From positions 2,150,001 through 2,214,000 of the forward strand of contig NZ_JAIVFP010000001.1 of NCBI RefSeq assembly GCF_022760755.1: a DNA stretch of 64,000 bases, in the 5' to 3' direction. Position 1 is the stretch's first letter. Every line of letters starts with the position of its first letter. This document shows positions 47,613 to 56,130 of this stretch, in pieces. The notes beneath the pieces are model-generated. The model saw nothing but the letters and a program-made list of their open reading frames with translations. It was not told the DNA's origin and made no database searches. Both the position numbers and the translations under genes were made by a program. The stretch comes from Candidatus Rhodoblastus alkanivorans. Its GTDB lineage: Bacteria; Pseudomonadota; Alphaproteobacteria; Rhizobiales; Beijerinckiaceae.

Positions 47613-48680
47613 CTACGGCGCCGCGCCCGAGGCGTCGAAACGATCGAGCCCCTTTTCGGCCAGCGCGAGATATCGCGCCGCCAGCGGCTCCCATTTTTCC
47701 GGCTGACGTGGCTTGGGATCGAGCAAATGAGCAAGCGACAGCCGCACGCGCAGCAGTCCCTTGCGGGCGTAATGGAGATGGAACAGCCGCTGCGGCGGGG
47801 CTTCGCCCATTTCGCTCATGATCCGCGCGAATAAGTCCGGTCCCAAAGTCAGCGCGCCGAGCAACTCGCATTCGAGCCCGAGAAAGGCGATTTCCTCGAC
47901 CGGATCGGTCAGACGCAGATCGGCGCTGAATTCGAGGCAGTCGAAAATGTCGATGCCGTCGGTGAAGCAGATATGTTCGGGACGAAGGTCGCCGTGCCCG
48001 TCGATCAACTGCCGTTCGTTCGCCCGCGCCTCTAGCAGCGCTCTTGCGCCGCTCAGGGCGGCGTCCATCCGCTGGAGAATGACGGGCACGCGGCCATGGT
48101 CGACCGCGAAGCGGCGGCGCGTCAGAATCCGTTGATTCTCGACCTGTTCGATGCACAGTCTCTCGAAATAGGCGGAACCCGAAATTTCGCCGCGCGTCGC
48201 GCCGCGGAAAAAGTCGGCGAGACGGGAGGCGAGACGTCCAACTTTATCCTGCGCGAGCGGGCCGGACGCGAGCAGCCGATCGAGCATAAGCTCCTCAGGC
48301 AAGCGCCGCATCACGACCAGCCATTCGACAACCTGCCCTTCTGCGCCGAGGCTCAGGCTTCCGCCTGGCGATAGCGTCAGAGCCTTGACGCCAAAATAGA
48401 CGTCGGGCGCCAGACGCCGGTTGAGAGCCACTTCCGCAAGGCAATTCGTCTTCCGGGCGTCAAGCGTCGTAAAATTCAGGACGGGAGTTTCGATGGGCTT
48501 CTTGAATTTGTAAACCCGGTCGCCGACCAGGAAGACAAAAGACATATGCGTTTCAACGACCTCAACCTTCGCTCCCGCGACGCCATAGGAAGACGGGTCG
48601 CTCAGGAACCGGAGCTTTTCCGCAAGTCCGATTTCTCGCGCCGGGACGTCGGCGCCCGTCTTCGAAAAACCCACAGCCAA
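47613..48680 (-). CDS. Predicted aminoglycoside-phosphotransferase-like kinase (COG2187 type)
   Basis: About 355 residues. The start is unclear: TTG 48680 or GTG 48674 fit GGAG upstream, whereas ATG 48857 would overlap the preceding gene by 116 bp. THMSFVFLVGDRVYKFKKPI is an ATP-lysine region, and the Brenner-type catalytic loop is visible as LIDGHGDLRPEHICF, followed by DGIDIFDCLEFSADLR. The group is a set of uncharacterised APH-fold kinases often found N-terminal to AAA-type kinases; here that second part is absent. Substrate unknown. Convergent to the PRPP synthetase gene. Confidence 0.75.
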   Translation of the reverse strand: MAVGFSKTGADVPAREIGLAEKLRFLSDPSSYGVAGAKVEVVETHMSFVFLVGDRVYKFKKPIETPVLNFTTLDARKTNCLAEVALNRRLAPDVYFGVKALTLSPGGSLSLGAEGQVVEWLVVMRRLPEELMLDRLLASGPLAQDKVGRLASRLADFFRGATRGEISGSAYFERLCIEQVENQRILTRRRFAVDHGRVPVILQRMDAALSGARALLEARANERQLIDGHGDLRPEHICFTDGIDIFDCLEFSADLRLTDPVEEIAFLGLECELLGALTLGPDLFARIMSEMGEAPPQRLFHLHYARKGLLRVRLSLAHLLDPKPRQPEKWEPLAARYLALAEKGLDRFDASGAAP

Positions 48681-48741
48681 GACCTGAACTCCGCGAGAAA
48701 ACGCCGCATTCTCCACCGCCCGCCGCCATCGGACAAGGGCT

Positions 48742-49383
48742 CTAGGTCTCCGCGCTCCAAAGCGGAAGGGACCTGAGGAATTTCGGAAAGCTGATGTTTG
48801 CGACGGTGTCCAGGTCGAGTTTCCGAAGCGCGGCCTCGACCCGATCAAGGCTTTCATTCTCGACGCAAAAGCTCATCCAAACCGCGCCGGCGATCTCGAG
48901 CCGGACAAGTTCCGCGCGACATGCGCCGGTCAAGAAGGATCGGCGCGACTTTTTCACCGGCACGGCTCGAAACGCAGGGTCGCGGCCCACGATCCTTTCC
49001 AGGAAATCTTCCAAATCGTACGACGGGCGACGCGCAACAGGAGGCGCCAGATCCAGAACTTCGAAAAAATCACGAATATTCGTTGCGGACAGCGGAAAGC
49101 CTTGTTTTAAGGCGACTTCCCAAAGCTCAAGCCCGCTCGCCGCAGTCGCTTTCAGCCGCTTCACGTCAAGCAGGCCATCGCGGATCTTGGCGTTGTGAGG
49201 CGAACGGACATGCGCCAGGTAAAGCTCCTCGCCGCAATGGGCTGGAGCCTCGAACGCCAACCCGAACTTCGCGCCAATTTCAGCAAGGTCGGGACCGAAG
49301 GTTCGCCATTCCCAGCGCGGCGGCGAATTCACGCGATCCGCATGGGGCGCCGATTTTTTTGCCGCGCCTTCGCCGAGGCCCAT
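48742..49383 (-). CDS. CYTH-like hypothetical protein
   Basis: 213 residues, ATG 49383 behind GAGGA. It has alternating charged strands: PPRWEWRTFGPD, CGEELYLAHVR, NAKIRDGLLDVKRL, LELWEVALKQGFPLS, AELVRLEIAGAVWMSFCVEN, ending in VEAALRKLDLD. The order EWRTF / KIRDGLLDVKRL / VRLEIAG resembles the CYTH (triphosphate tunnel) plan of ThTPase or adenylate-cyclase-like proteins, but the canonical ExExK is not evident (EWRTF instead), so assignment is tentative. Neighbours are the COG2187 kinase and the AmmeMemoRadiSam operon. Confidence 0.6.
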   Translation of the reverse strand: MGLGEGAAKKSAPHADRVNSPPRWEWRTFGPDLAEIGAKFGLAFEAPAHCGEELYLAHVRSPHNAKIRDGLLDVKRLKATAASGLELWEVALKQGFPLSATNIRDFFEVLDLAPPVARRPSYDLEDFLERIVGRDPAFRAVPVKKSRRSFLTGACRAELVRLEIAGAVWMSFCVENESLDRVEAALRKLDLDTVANISFPKFLRSLPLWSAET

Positions 49384-49418
49384 GTCGCGTTTTCCTCAGC
49401 CTGACAGGCGCATGAACA

Positions 49419-50492
49419 TCATTGTCCGATCGTCACCGGGACCCTGCGACAGCCGAAATTCCCGATTCCATCCTCGAAACGGCCAGCGATCGCCGCGCCG
49501 CAACCGGGACAGAAGCCGCCCTGCGCCAGCGCGTGACGTTTGATGTCGTACCAGTCGCGCTCGATCAACGGCTCATGGCAATGCGGGCAAAAGGTCGTAT
49601 CGCCGGCCGCGTCGTGAACATTGCCGAGGTAAACATAGTCAAGGCCCGCTTTCATCGCGATTTTTCGGGCGCGCGAAAGCGTTTCGGGCGGCGTCCGCGG
49701 CGTGTCGAGCATTTTGTGGGCGGGATGGAAGGCCGAAAAATGGAGCGGCACATCGCGCCCCAGCTCCCGCGCCACCCAGTTCGACAGCGCCGTCAGCTCC
49801 TCGTCCGAGTCATTTTTCCCCGGAATCAGGAGCGTGGTGATCTCCAGCCAGACATCGGTTTCGTGCTTCAGATAGAGCAGCGTATCGAGCACGGGCTGCA
49901 GATGGGCGGCTGTCAGCTTGAAATAAAAGTCGTCGGTGAAGCCCTTGAGATCGATATTGGCGGCGTCGATCTTCGAGTAAAAATCACGCCTCGCCTTTTC
50001 GTGCATATAGCCGGCCGACACCGCGACCGTCTTGATGTTGTGGGCATGGCAGGCGTCGGCCACATCCATGGCGTATTCGAGGAAGATGACAGGATCGTTA
50101 TAGGTGAAGGCGACGCTGCGGCAGCCGTGCCGCGCGGCGGCGGCGGCTATGGCCTCGGGCGAGGCCTGATCCATGAGCGCGTCCATGTCGCGCGTCTTGC
50201 TGATGTCCGAGTTCTGGCAGAACCGGCAGGCGAGATTGCAGCCGGCGGTCCCGAAGGACAGGACACTGGAACCCGGGTAGAAATGATTGAGCGGCTTTTT
50301 CTCGATAGGGTCGATACAAAAGCCCGACGAGCGCCCATAGGTCGTCAGAACGATTTCATCGCCCTCGCGCATCCGGACGAAACAGGCGCCGCGCTGCCCT
50401 TCATGCAATTTGCAGTCGCGCGGGCAGACGTCGCATTGGATTCGTCCGTCCTCGATCCTATGCCAGTAATGGGTGGGATGATGTTCCGACAT
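49419..50492 (-). CDS. amrS: AmmeMemoRadiSam system radical SAM enzyme
   Basis: 357 residues from ATG 50492, two bases after the AMMECR1-like stop. The radical-SAM cluster ligands are CNLACRFCQN, in SFGTAGCNLACRFCQNSDIS; an N-terminal CDVCPRDCKL pair and C-terminal zinc-like FCPHCH/FCPGCG knuckles are also visible. It matches the PflA-like activating-enzyme family that always occurs with the Memo and AMMECR1 proteins. It probably modifies or activates a protein or nucleotide; the exact reaction is unknown. Confidence 0.9.
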   Translation of the reverse strand: MSEHHPTHYWHRIEDGRIQCDVCPRDCKLHEGQRGACFVRMREGDEIVLTTYGRSSGFCIDPIEKKPLNHFYPGSSVLSFGTAGCNLACRFCQNSDISKTRDMDALMDQASPEAIAAAAARHGCRSVAFTYNDPVIFLEYAMDVADACHAHNIKTVAVSAGYMHEKARRDFYSKIDAANIDLKGFTDDFYFKLTAAHLQPVLDTLLYLKHETDVWLEITTLLIPGKNDSDEELTALSNWVARELGRDVPLHFSAFHPAHKMLDTPRTPPETLSRARKIAMKAGLDYVYLGNVHDAAGDTTFCPHCHEPLIERDWYDIKRHALAQGGFCPGCGAAIAGRFEDGIGNFGCRRVPVTIGQ

Positions 50493-50494
50493 GA

Positions 50495-51073
50495 TTACGC
50501 CGTCCGCCCAGCTTCGGGCTCGCTCCATTTGGCGACCTGATATCGATAAAGCCGGATTTCGTCCGACCAGAAATCTTTCGGCAACCTCGCTTTCAGCTTG
50601 AGATGGCCGAGGAAATCGCGGCCGTCGGGGAGTGCTTCCCAGACCTGCGGCAGGAAGGTTCCACGATGGCGACCCCATTCCAGCACGATTCCATCGACAT
50701 GGGGCCTGATCCGTTCCAGCGCCTCGGCCTCCGAGCGCGCCGGCAGGGGCTCCCGCGCCGAAAGCAGGGAAACCTCGATGCGGGTGCTGTCCAGCTCATC
50801 GGCGCCGAGCGGCGGAAAGCGCGGGTCGCGAAAAGCGGATGCGCGCGCATTGGCCGTCACATCCTCCAGCAAGGGGCGATAGGCCTCGATGCTGCCAATG
50901 CAGCCGCGCAAATCGCCGTCCTGCATCAAGGTGACGAAACAGGCGCCGTTGTCGCGGAGCCAAGAAGCCGTTTGATCGGCGCAAGCGGCCGGGGCAAAGG
51001 CGCTCGCAATCGAGGCCCGCGCGAGACCGAGCAGAACCGGTCCGCGATTTTCATTCATGGCGGCGTCAGTCAT
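50495..51073 (-). CDS. amrA: AmmeMemoRadiSam system protein A (AMMECR1 domain)
   Basis: 192 residues. The AMMECR1 signature LRGCIGSIEAYRPLLEDV is intact, followed by AFRDPRFPPLGADELD, IEVSLLSAREPLP, and GIVLEWGRHRGTFLPQVWEA. Function unknown. Its ATG lies inside the end of the Memo gene (ATGACTGA, 8-bp overlap) and its stop is two bases before the radical-SAM ATG, so all three are translationally coupled. Confidence 0.92.
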   Translation of the reverse strand: MTDAAMNENRGPVLLGLARASIASAFAPAACADQTASWLRDNGACFVTLMQDGDLRGCIGSIEAYRPLLEDVTANARASAFRDPRFPPLGADELDSTRIEVSLLSAREPLPARSEAEALERIRPHVDGIVLEWGRHRGTFLPQVWEALPDGRDFLGHLKLKARLPKDFWSDEIRLYRYQVAKWSEPEAGRTA

Positions 51074-51872
51074 CGTGTGAGTCTTGGCTTTCCATAAATT
51101 CGATGGCGGCGTAGCCGACGACTCGCCGCCGGTCTCCAGCTGTGTCTCCCGAGTTGCAAAGGGACACGAGCTTTGGCGCCAGCCTATGGCGGTTTGCCGC
51201 CAGCAACAGCCCGTTGATCGGCAAGGCGCCGCAGGCCTGTTCAAAACTGTCGAGCAGCCGGTAGCCAAGGATTCGCTCGACCGTCTCCTGATCCGCTTGT
51301 CTGGCGGCGGCATAGGGGAGGTAATGCGACAGATCGGAGCTGATGACGATCAAAGTTTCCGGACCTCCCCATAAGACTTCGAGGACATCGGCGACCTCCT
51401 TGGCCGTGGCGTCGCCGACGGCAAGCGGGACCAGGGTAAAATCGCGCAGGACGCTTTGCAGGAAAGGCAGTTGCACTTCCAGCGAATGCTCCTGCGCATG
51501 CGCGGCGCCGCTCACGACCACTTGGGGCATATCCGCCAGCGCGCGAATGGCGTCCCGGTCGATGGGGACCTCGCCGAGCGGCGTCGCGAAACTTTCCGCC
51601 TCGGGCAGCGCCAAGCCGCGAACCGGCGCCCGATGCGCGGGGCCAAGCAAAATCACCCGCCGGATGGTCCCGGCCTGCGCGGCCAGTTGGGCATAGGCCG
51701 GTCCGGCGACCGGGCCTGAATAGACATAGCCGGCATGTGGCGCGATCAAAGCCTTCACCGGTCCGGCCTCGATCGAGGCCTCCGGCGATTTCAGAAGCTG
51801 CGCCACCGTCTGCCGAAGGATTGCGGCGTCAGCCGGATAGAACATCCCCGCAGCGGCGGGTTCACGAACCAT
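51066..51872 (-). CDS. amrB: AmmeMemoRadiSam system protein B (Memo-like dioxygenase fold)
   Basis: About 268 residues from ATG 51872 with GGGAGA at seven bases; ATG 51890 and 51911 are less well placed. PAAAGMFYPADAAILR, APHAGYVYSGPVAGPAYAQL, GPAHRAPVRG, HSLEVQLPFLQ and SSDLSHYLPYA are Memo-family blocks; the His residues in PHAGY, EHSLE and DLSHY are the metal ligands of the extradiol-dioxygenase-like fold. First gene of the trio, on the minus strand; divergent from marC. Confidence 0.92.
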   Translation of the reverse strand: MVREPAAAGMFYPADAAILRQTVAQLLKSPEASIEAGPVKALIAPHAGYVYSGPVAGPAYAQLAAQAGTIRRVILLGPAHRAPVRGLALPEAESFATPLGEVPIDRDAIRALADMPQVVVSGAAHAQEHSLEVQLPFLQSVLRDFTLVPLAVGDATAKEVADVLEVLWGGPETLIVISSDLSHYLPYAAARQADQETVERILGYRLLDSFEQACGALPINGLLLAANRHRLAPKLVSLCNSGDTAGDRRRVVGYAAIEFMESQDSHDD

Positions 51873-52009
51873 GGATGTTGATTCTCCCATGAGAAGCCCA
51901 TGCTTCTCCATTGCATCCCATTTAGGAACGAGCGGGCGTTTTTTTAGTGCCTATGTTAATTTCCGGCGTCGGGCGAGGCCTTGTTCAAGGACGAAAGGAC
52001 CGCCGCACC

Positions 52010-52651
52010 ATGTTCGAAACGCTGAAAGCGGCCTTTACCACGCTCCTCGTCACGATCGATCCTCCCGGCGTCGCGTCGGTGTTCCTGGCGCTGACGGCGG
52101 GGATGAGTTTTCAGGCGCGGCGCGAGGTCGCTTTGCGCGCCATCAGCATCGCTTTCGCCGTTTTGGTCCTGTTCGCTTTTGCGGGGCGTCCGATCCTCAA
52201 TCTTCTCGGCATTTCGATCGCGGCTTTCCAAATCGCGGGCGGTTTGCTGCTTTTCCATATCGCAGTGGAAATGGTTTTCGGACGTGAGGAGCGCAACAAA
52301 AAGGATTTCGCCAGCCAGGCCATCACGCATGACCATATCAGCAATATCGCGGCCTTTCCCCTCGCCATCCCCTTGCTCGCGGGGCCGGGCTCAATCACCG
52401 CGACGATTTTGCTCGCGGAACGCGCGGACAATCATTGGTCCCTATTTTTCGCTCTCGCCGCCGTCATCGCTTCGATCATGGCGATCACCTTTCTCGCCTT
52501 CCTCTTCGCGGATTGGTTTGGACGGCTCCTCGGCGCCACCGGCCGGATCGTCCTCAGCCGGATGCTCGGCGTGATCCTCTCCGCCCTCGCCGCGCAATTC
52601 GTCATCGACGGCGTTTCGACAGTGGCCGTTTTGCGGAATCCGCCAGGCTGA
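52010..52651 (+). CDS. MarC-family integral membrane protein
   Basis: 213 residues from ATG 52010 (AAGGA 11 bases up). Six helices; TTLLVTIDPPGVASVFLALT, NLLGISIAAFQIAGGLLLF, ISNIAAFPLAIPLLAGPGS with ITATILLAE, and LSRMLGVILSALAAQFVIDG are MarC/UPF0056 hallmarks. Function unknown (not a drug exporter despite the name). Its last 50 bp overlap the end of the convergent PHB depolymerase gene. Confidence 0.9.
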   Translation: MFETLKAAFTTLLVTIDPPGVASVFLALTAGMSFQARREVALRAISIAFAVLVLFAFAGRPILNLLGISIAAFQIAGGLLLFHIAVEMVFGREERNKKDFASQAITHDHISNIAAFPLAIPLLAGPGSITATILLAERADNHWSLFFALAAVIASIMAITFLAFLFADWFGRLLGATGRIVLSRMLGVILSALAAQFVIDGVSTVAVLRNPPG

Positions 52652-53732
52652 CGATCGCCGGAACGATTTTCTGGCGGCAGATATGGCCATGGAACAAGGA
52701 AAAGTGACCGCAATTTTCGATCAGGACATGGCGGCGGCGTTCGGCAGCGGCGTGGCCGACGAGATCGAGCGCGGCGCGGGTCTGGCCCGGCGGCGCAAGA
52801 TCGTCGGCGCCGCCTTCGATCGCCAGCACGGAAGTCGACACGATCGCGCGCGGATCGACGCGGCGCCCGCCCACGATCAGCGCGCCACGCGCCAGCGCCC
52901 GTTCGTGGAACACCGCCTGAACGTCTTCCAGCACAAATTCCTCCGTCAGATCCATCAATGTCGAGATCAAGGTCCAGAACGGGAAACGCAGCGGCGCCTC
53001 GCCATCGTCGAACAGCAGCTTCCAGAACAATTCTCCCTGTCGAAGCAGATGCCGCTCAAGATAGGTGAGAAAGCTTCGGAATTGGCGTTCCCTCGCATAG
53101 ACGCGACGACCGCTTCCGGGATATCCGGGCGGCGCCGGTTCGATCAGATTGTCGCGGATCCAGTCCAGCGAGCGCGCCCCTAACGCCTGCGCGACCCCCG
53201 ATGGATTGGCGGCAGGGTCGATCGGCCCTCCGATCAGTGTCAGCGAGCGGGGAACGGCGTCTGGCTCGTCAGCCGCCAGCAAGGCTGTCGCGGCAAGCGC
53301 CGGCGAAGCCGCCTGGCACACCGCGACGACATGCGCATCGCGTCCGCAGGCGCGGATCATTTCGACCAGGCTCAGGACGTTTTCGCTAAAGCCGAACCGC
53401 CCGGCGTCGAGCGGGACGAACCGCGGGTCCAGCCAATCGGCGACGGCGACTTTGTCGGCATGACGCAGCAGCGCGACGACCAGATCGCGCATCAGCGCCG
53501 GAAAGGCGCCTGCAAGCGGCGGAACGACCAGAAACTTCCTGTCGGCGCCAGCCTTCCCGCGCGTAAAAACCGTGAGTGAAGCAAAAGGCAGATCGAGCAA
53601 GGCCGTCTCCTCGACGGCGAAGATCTTGTCGTCGGACCGAACCGAGGAAATCCTGAACGGCTTTCTCGCCGCGCGAAGGATGTCCGCGCGTCTGATTTCC
53701 CGGGCTTCTGACAGTTCCGCGCCGGCGGCCAT
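52602..53732 (-). CDS. phaZ: Intracellular polyhydroxybutyrate depolymerase (PhaZ family)
   Basis: 376 residues from ATG 53732, with GGAGAGG upstream; an in-frame extension to 53834 is less likely. The central block VAVADWLDPRFVPLDAGRFG and the lipase-box-like AVCQAASPALAATALLA carry the catalytic Cys used by Ralstonia-type PhaZa enzymes. The acidic residue lies in LAIEGGADDLAPPGQT and the His in CGHFSLFHGHI. LIGGPIDPAANPSGV and WIRDNLIEPAPPGYPG also match. The N-terminal helical part is ~50 residues shorter than usual. It mobilises stored PHB to hydroxybutyrate. Confidence 0.88.
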   Translation of the reverse strand: MAAGAELSEAREIRRADILRAARKPFRISSVRSDDKIFAVEETALLDLPFASLTVFTRGKAGADRKFLVVPPLAGAFPALMRDLVVALLRHADKVAVADWLDPRFVPLDAGRFGFSENVLSLVEMIRACGRDAHVVAVCQAASPALAATALLAADEPDAVPRSLTLIGGPIDPAANPSGVAQALGARSLDWIRDNLIEPAPPGYPGSGRRVYARERQFRSFLTYLERHLLRQGELFWKLLFDDGEAPLRFPFWTLISTLMDLTEEFVLEDVQAVFHERALARGALIVGGRRVDPRAIVSTSVLAIEGGADDLAPPGQTRAALDLVGHAAAERRRHVLIENCGHFSLFHGHICRQKIVPAIVSLADSAKRPLSKRRR

Positions 53733-53951
53733 TGCCCTCTCCGCTGCGCTGAGATCGGCGTGGAAACGACGTTTCCGGGGCGATGCGCAGGACATCGGCG
53801 GGGTCGATGATACCCGCCTCGCCCCGAGTGACATAGCGTTTCCGGTTGGCGCCGAGAATTTCTTCGCCGCCCGCCCGCCTGCATGACGTTGTTAGGCGCG
53901 GGATGCTGAGTTTCAGCGTTCTCCGTTTCCGGACGACGTTGGATCGAGGCG

Positions 53952-54225
53952 TCAAGCGCTTGTGGCGCGCAAGGCCTGCCCGCGGCAGGCGAAGGCGATG
54001 ATGAAGGAGGCGTAGCTCCAGGTCAGGTTCAAAGCCGAAGTCGGCGCGCCGTCGATATGGGAAAACTGCTCCGCGAGAACGCCCGATTCCGGCGCAAACC
54101 GCCGCGCCGTGGCCATGACGGCGTGGCTGCGTTCGATGAGGATCCGCGCCAGCCTTGCGCGGAATTGCCGCCGCAGCGCCTCCTCTCCCAGCGCCGAATC
54201 TTCCTCGCCCAACATTTCGGCAAGA
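53952..54225 (-). pseudogene. Glucoamylase (GH15) C-terminal remnant
   Basis: The frame ending at 53952 reads [20 protein letters not shown], then RARLARILIERSHAVMATAR, RFAPESGVLAEQF and ALNLTWSYASFIIAF. This is the C-terminus of GH15 glucoamylases (APE-G-LSEQF...LTWSYA-F). The rest of the enzyme is missing: upstream the frame runs straight into the IS21 istA sequence near 54226. It is a broken gene cut by a mobile element. Confidence 0.7.
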
Positions 54226-55136
<911 letters not shown>

Positions 55137-56024
55137 ATGCGCATCGTGGTCACCGGATTGACTGGCCAGGTGGTCAGCGCGCTCATCGAAAGGGCGCCGC
55201 GCGATGTCGAATTGATCGCGCTCGGCCGGCCACGCCTCGACCTTTCGGTGCGCGACGCGGTTTTGGCGGCGCTGCGGACCACCCGCTGCGACGTGATCAT
55301 CAACGCCGCCGCCTATACCGCCGTGGACAGGGCGGAAAGCGAGCCGGATGTCGCCATGCGCGTGAATGGCGACGGCGCGGGCTACGTCGCCGAAATCGCC
55401 GCCGAGCTGCGCACGCCGCTTTTGCATCTTTCCACGGATTACGTCTTCGACGGCAAGCTGGACCGGCCCTATCGCGAGGAAGACGCGACCAATCCGGCCG
55501 GCGCCTATGGCCGTTCGAAACTCGTCGGCGAGCAGCGAATCGCGCGAATCCACGCCAATCACGTCATTCTGCGGACGGCCTGGGTCTATGGCCCGTCCGG
55601 AACGAATTTCGTCCGCACCATGCTGCGTCTCGGGCAAAGCCGCGATGAGATCGGCGTCGTCGCCGATCAGCTTGGCAATCCGACCTCCGCCCTCGACATC
55701 GCCGACGCCCTGTTGACCATCGCGCGACGCGTCGTCGCCGATTCAACGCCGGCCCTGCGGGGCGTGTTCCATATGGCCGGCGCCGGCGAAGCGTCCTGGG
55801 CGGCCTTCGCCGAAGCGATTTTCGCCGAGGCTGAAAAGCACGGACGCCCGCCTGTGCGCGTGAGGAAAATCGGCACGGCGGAATATCCGACGCCCGCGCC
55901 CCGACCCGCCAATTCGCGGCTTGATGGCGGGAAACTCCTCCGCGTTCATGGCGTTGCGCTGCCGCCCTGGCGCCAATCCCTGGCGCCATGCATCACGCGG
56001 CTGCTCGCGACAGAGACCGTCTGA
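55137..56024 (+). CDS. rfbD: dTDP-4-dehydrorhamnose reductase (RfbD/RmlD)
   Basis: 295 residues from ATG 55137. Nucleotide fold MRIVVTGLTGQVVSALIE, AAAYTAVDRAESEPDVAMRV, LHLSTDYVFDGKLDRPYREE and YGRSKLVGEQ (active-site Tyr-Lys) are all RmlD hallmarks. It makes dTDP-L-rhamnose for surface polysaccharide. The usual rfbABC partners are not adjacent, probably because of rearrangement around the IS21 scar. Upstream in-frame extension to 54861 is not used. Confidence 0.92.
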   Translation: MRIVVTGLTGQVVSALIERAPRDVELIALGRPRLDLSVRDAVLAALRTTRCDVIINAAAYTAVDRAESEPDVAMRVNGDGAGYVAEIAAELRTPLLHLSTDYVFDGKLDRPYREEDATNPAGAYGRSKLVGEQRIARIHANHVILRTAWVYGPSGTNFVRTMLRLGQSRDEIGVVADQLGNPTSALDIADALLTIARRVVADSTPALRGVFHMAGAGEASWAAFAEAIFAEAEKHGRPPVRVRKIGTAEYPTPAPRPANSRLDGGKLLRVHGVALPPWRQSLAPCITRLLATETV

Positions 56025-56130
56025 TTTTCGTCGGGCTCCACCCGGCTCGCCTGCGCTCGCCACACTGCTCAAAACGGGGAGAAGCAAGTTCGCAGATGAC
56101 GCCGACGCCAACAGCCCCTATGTTTTGGCT

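Noticed and set aside
53386-53955. 189-residue minus-strand frame overlapping phaZ
   Set aside because: The phaZ frame contains the conserved catalytic blocks; this one does not.
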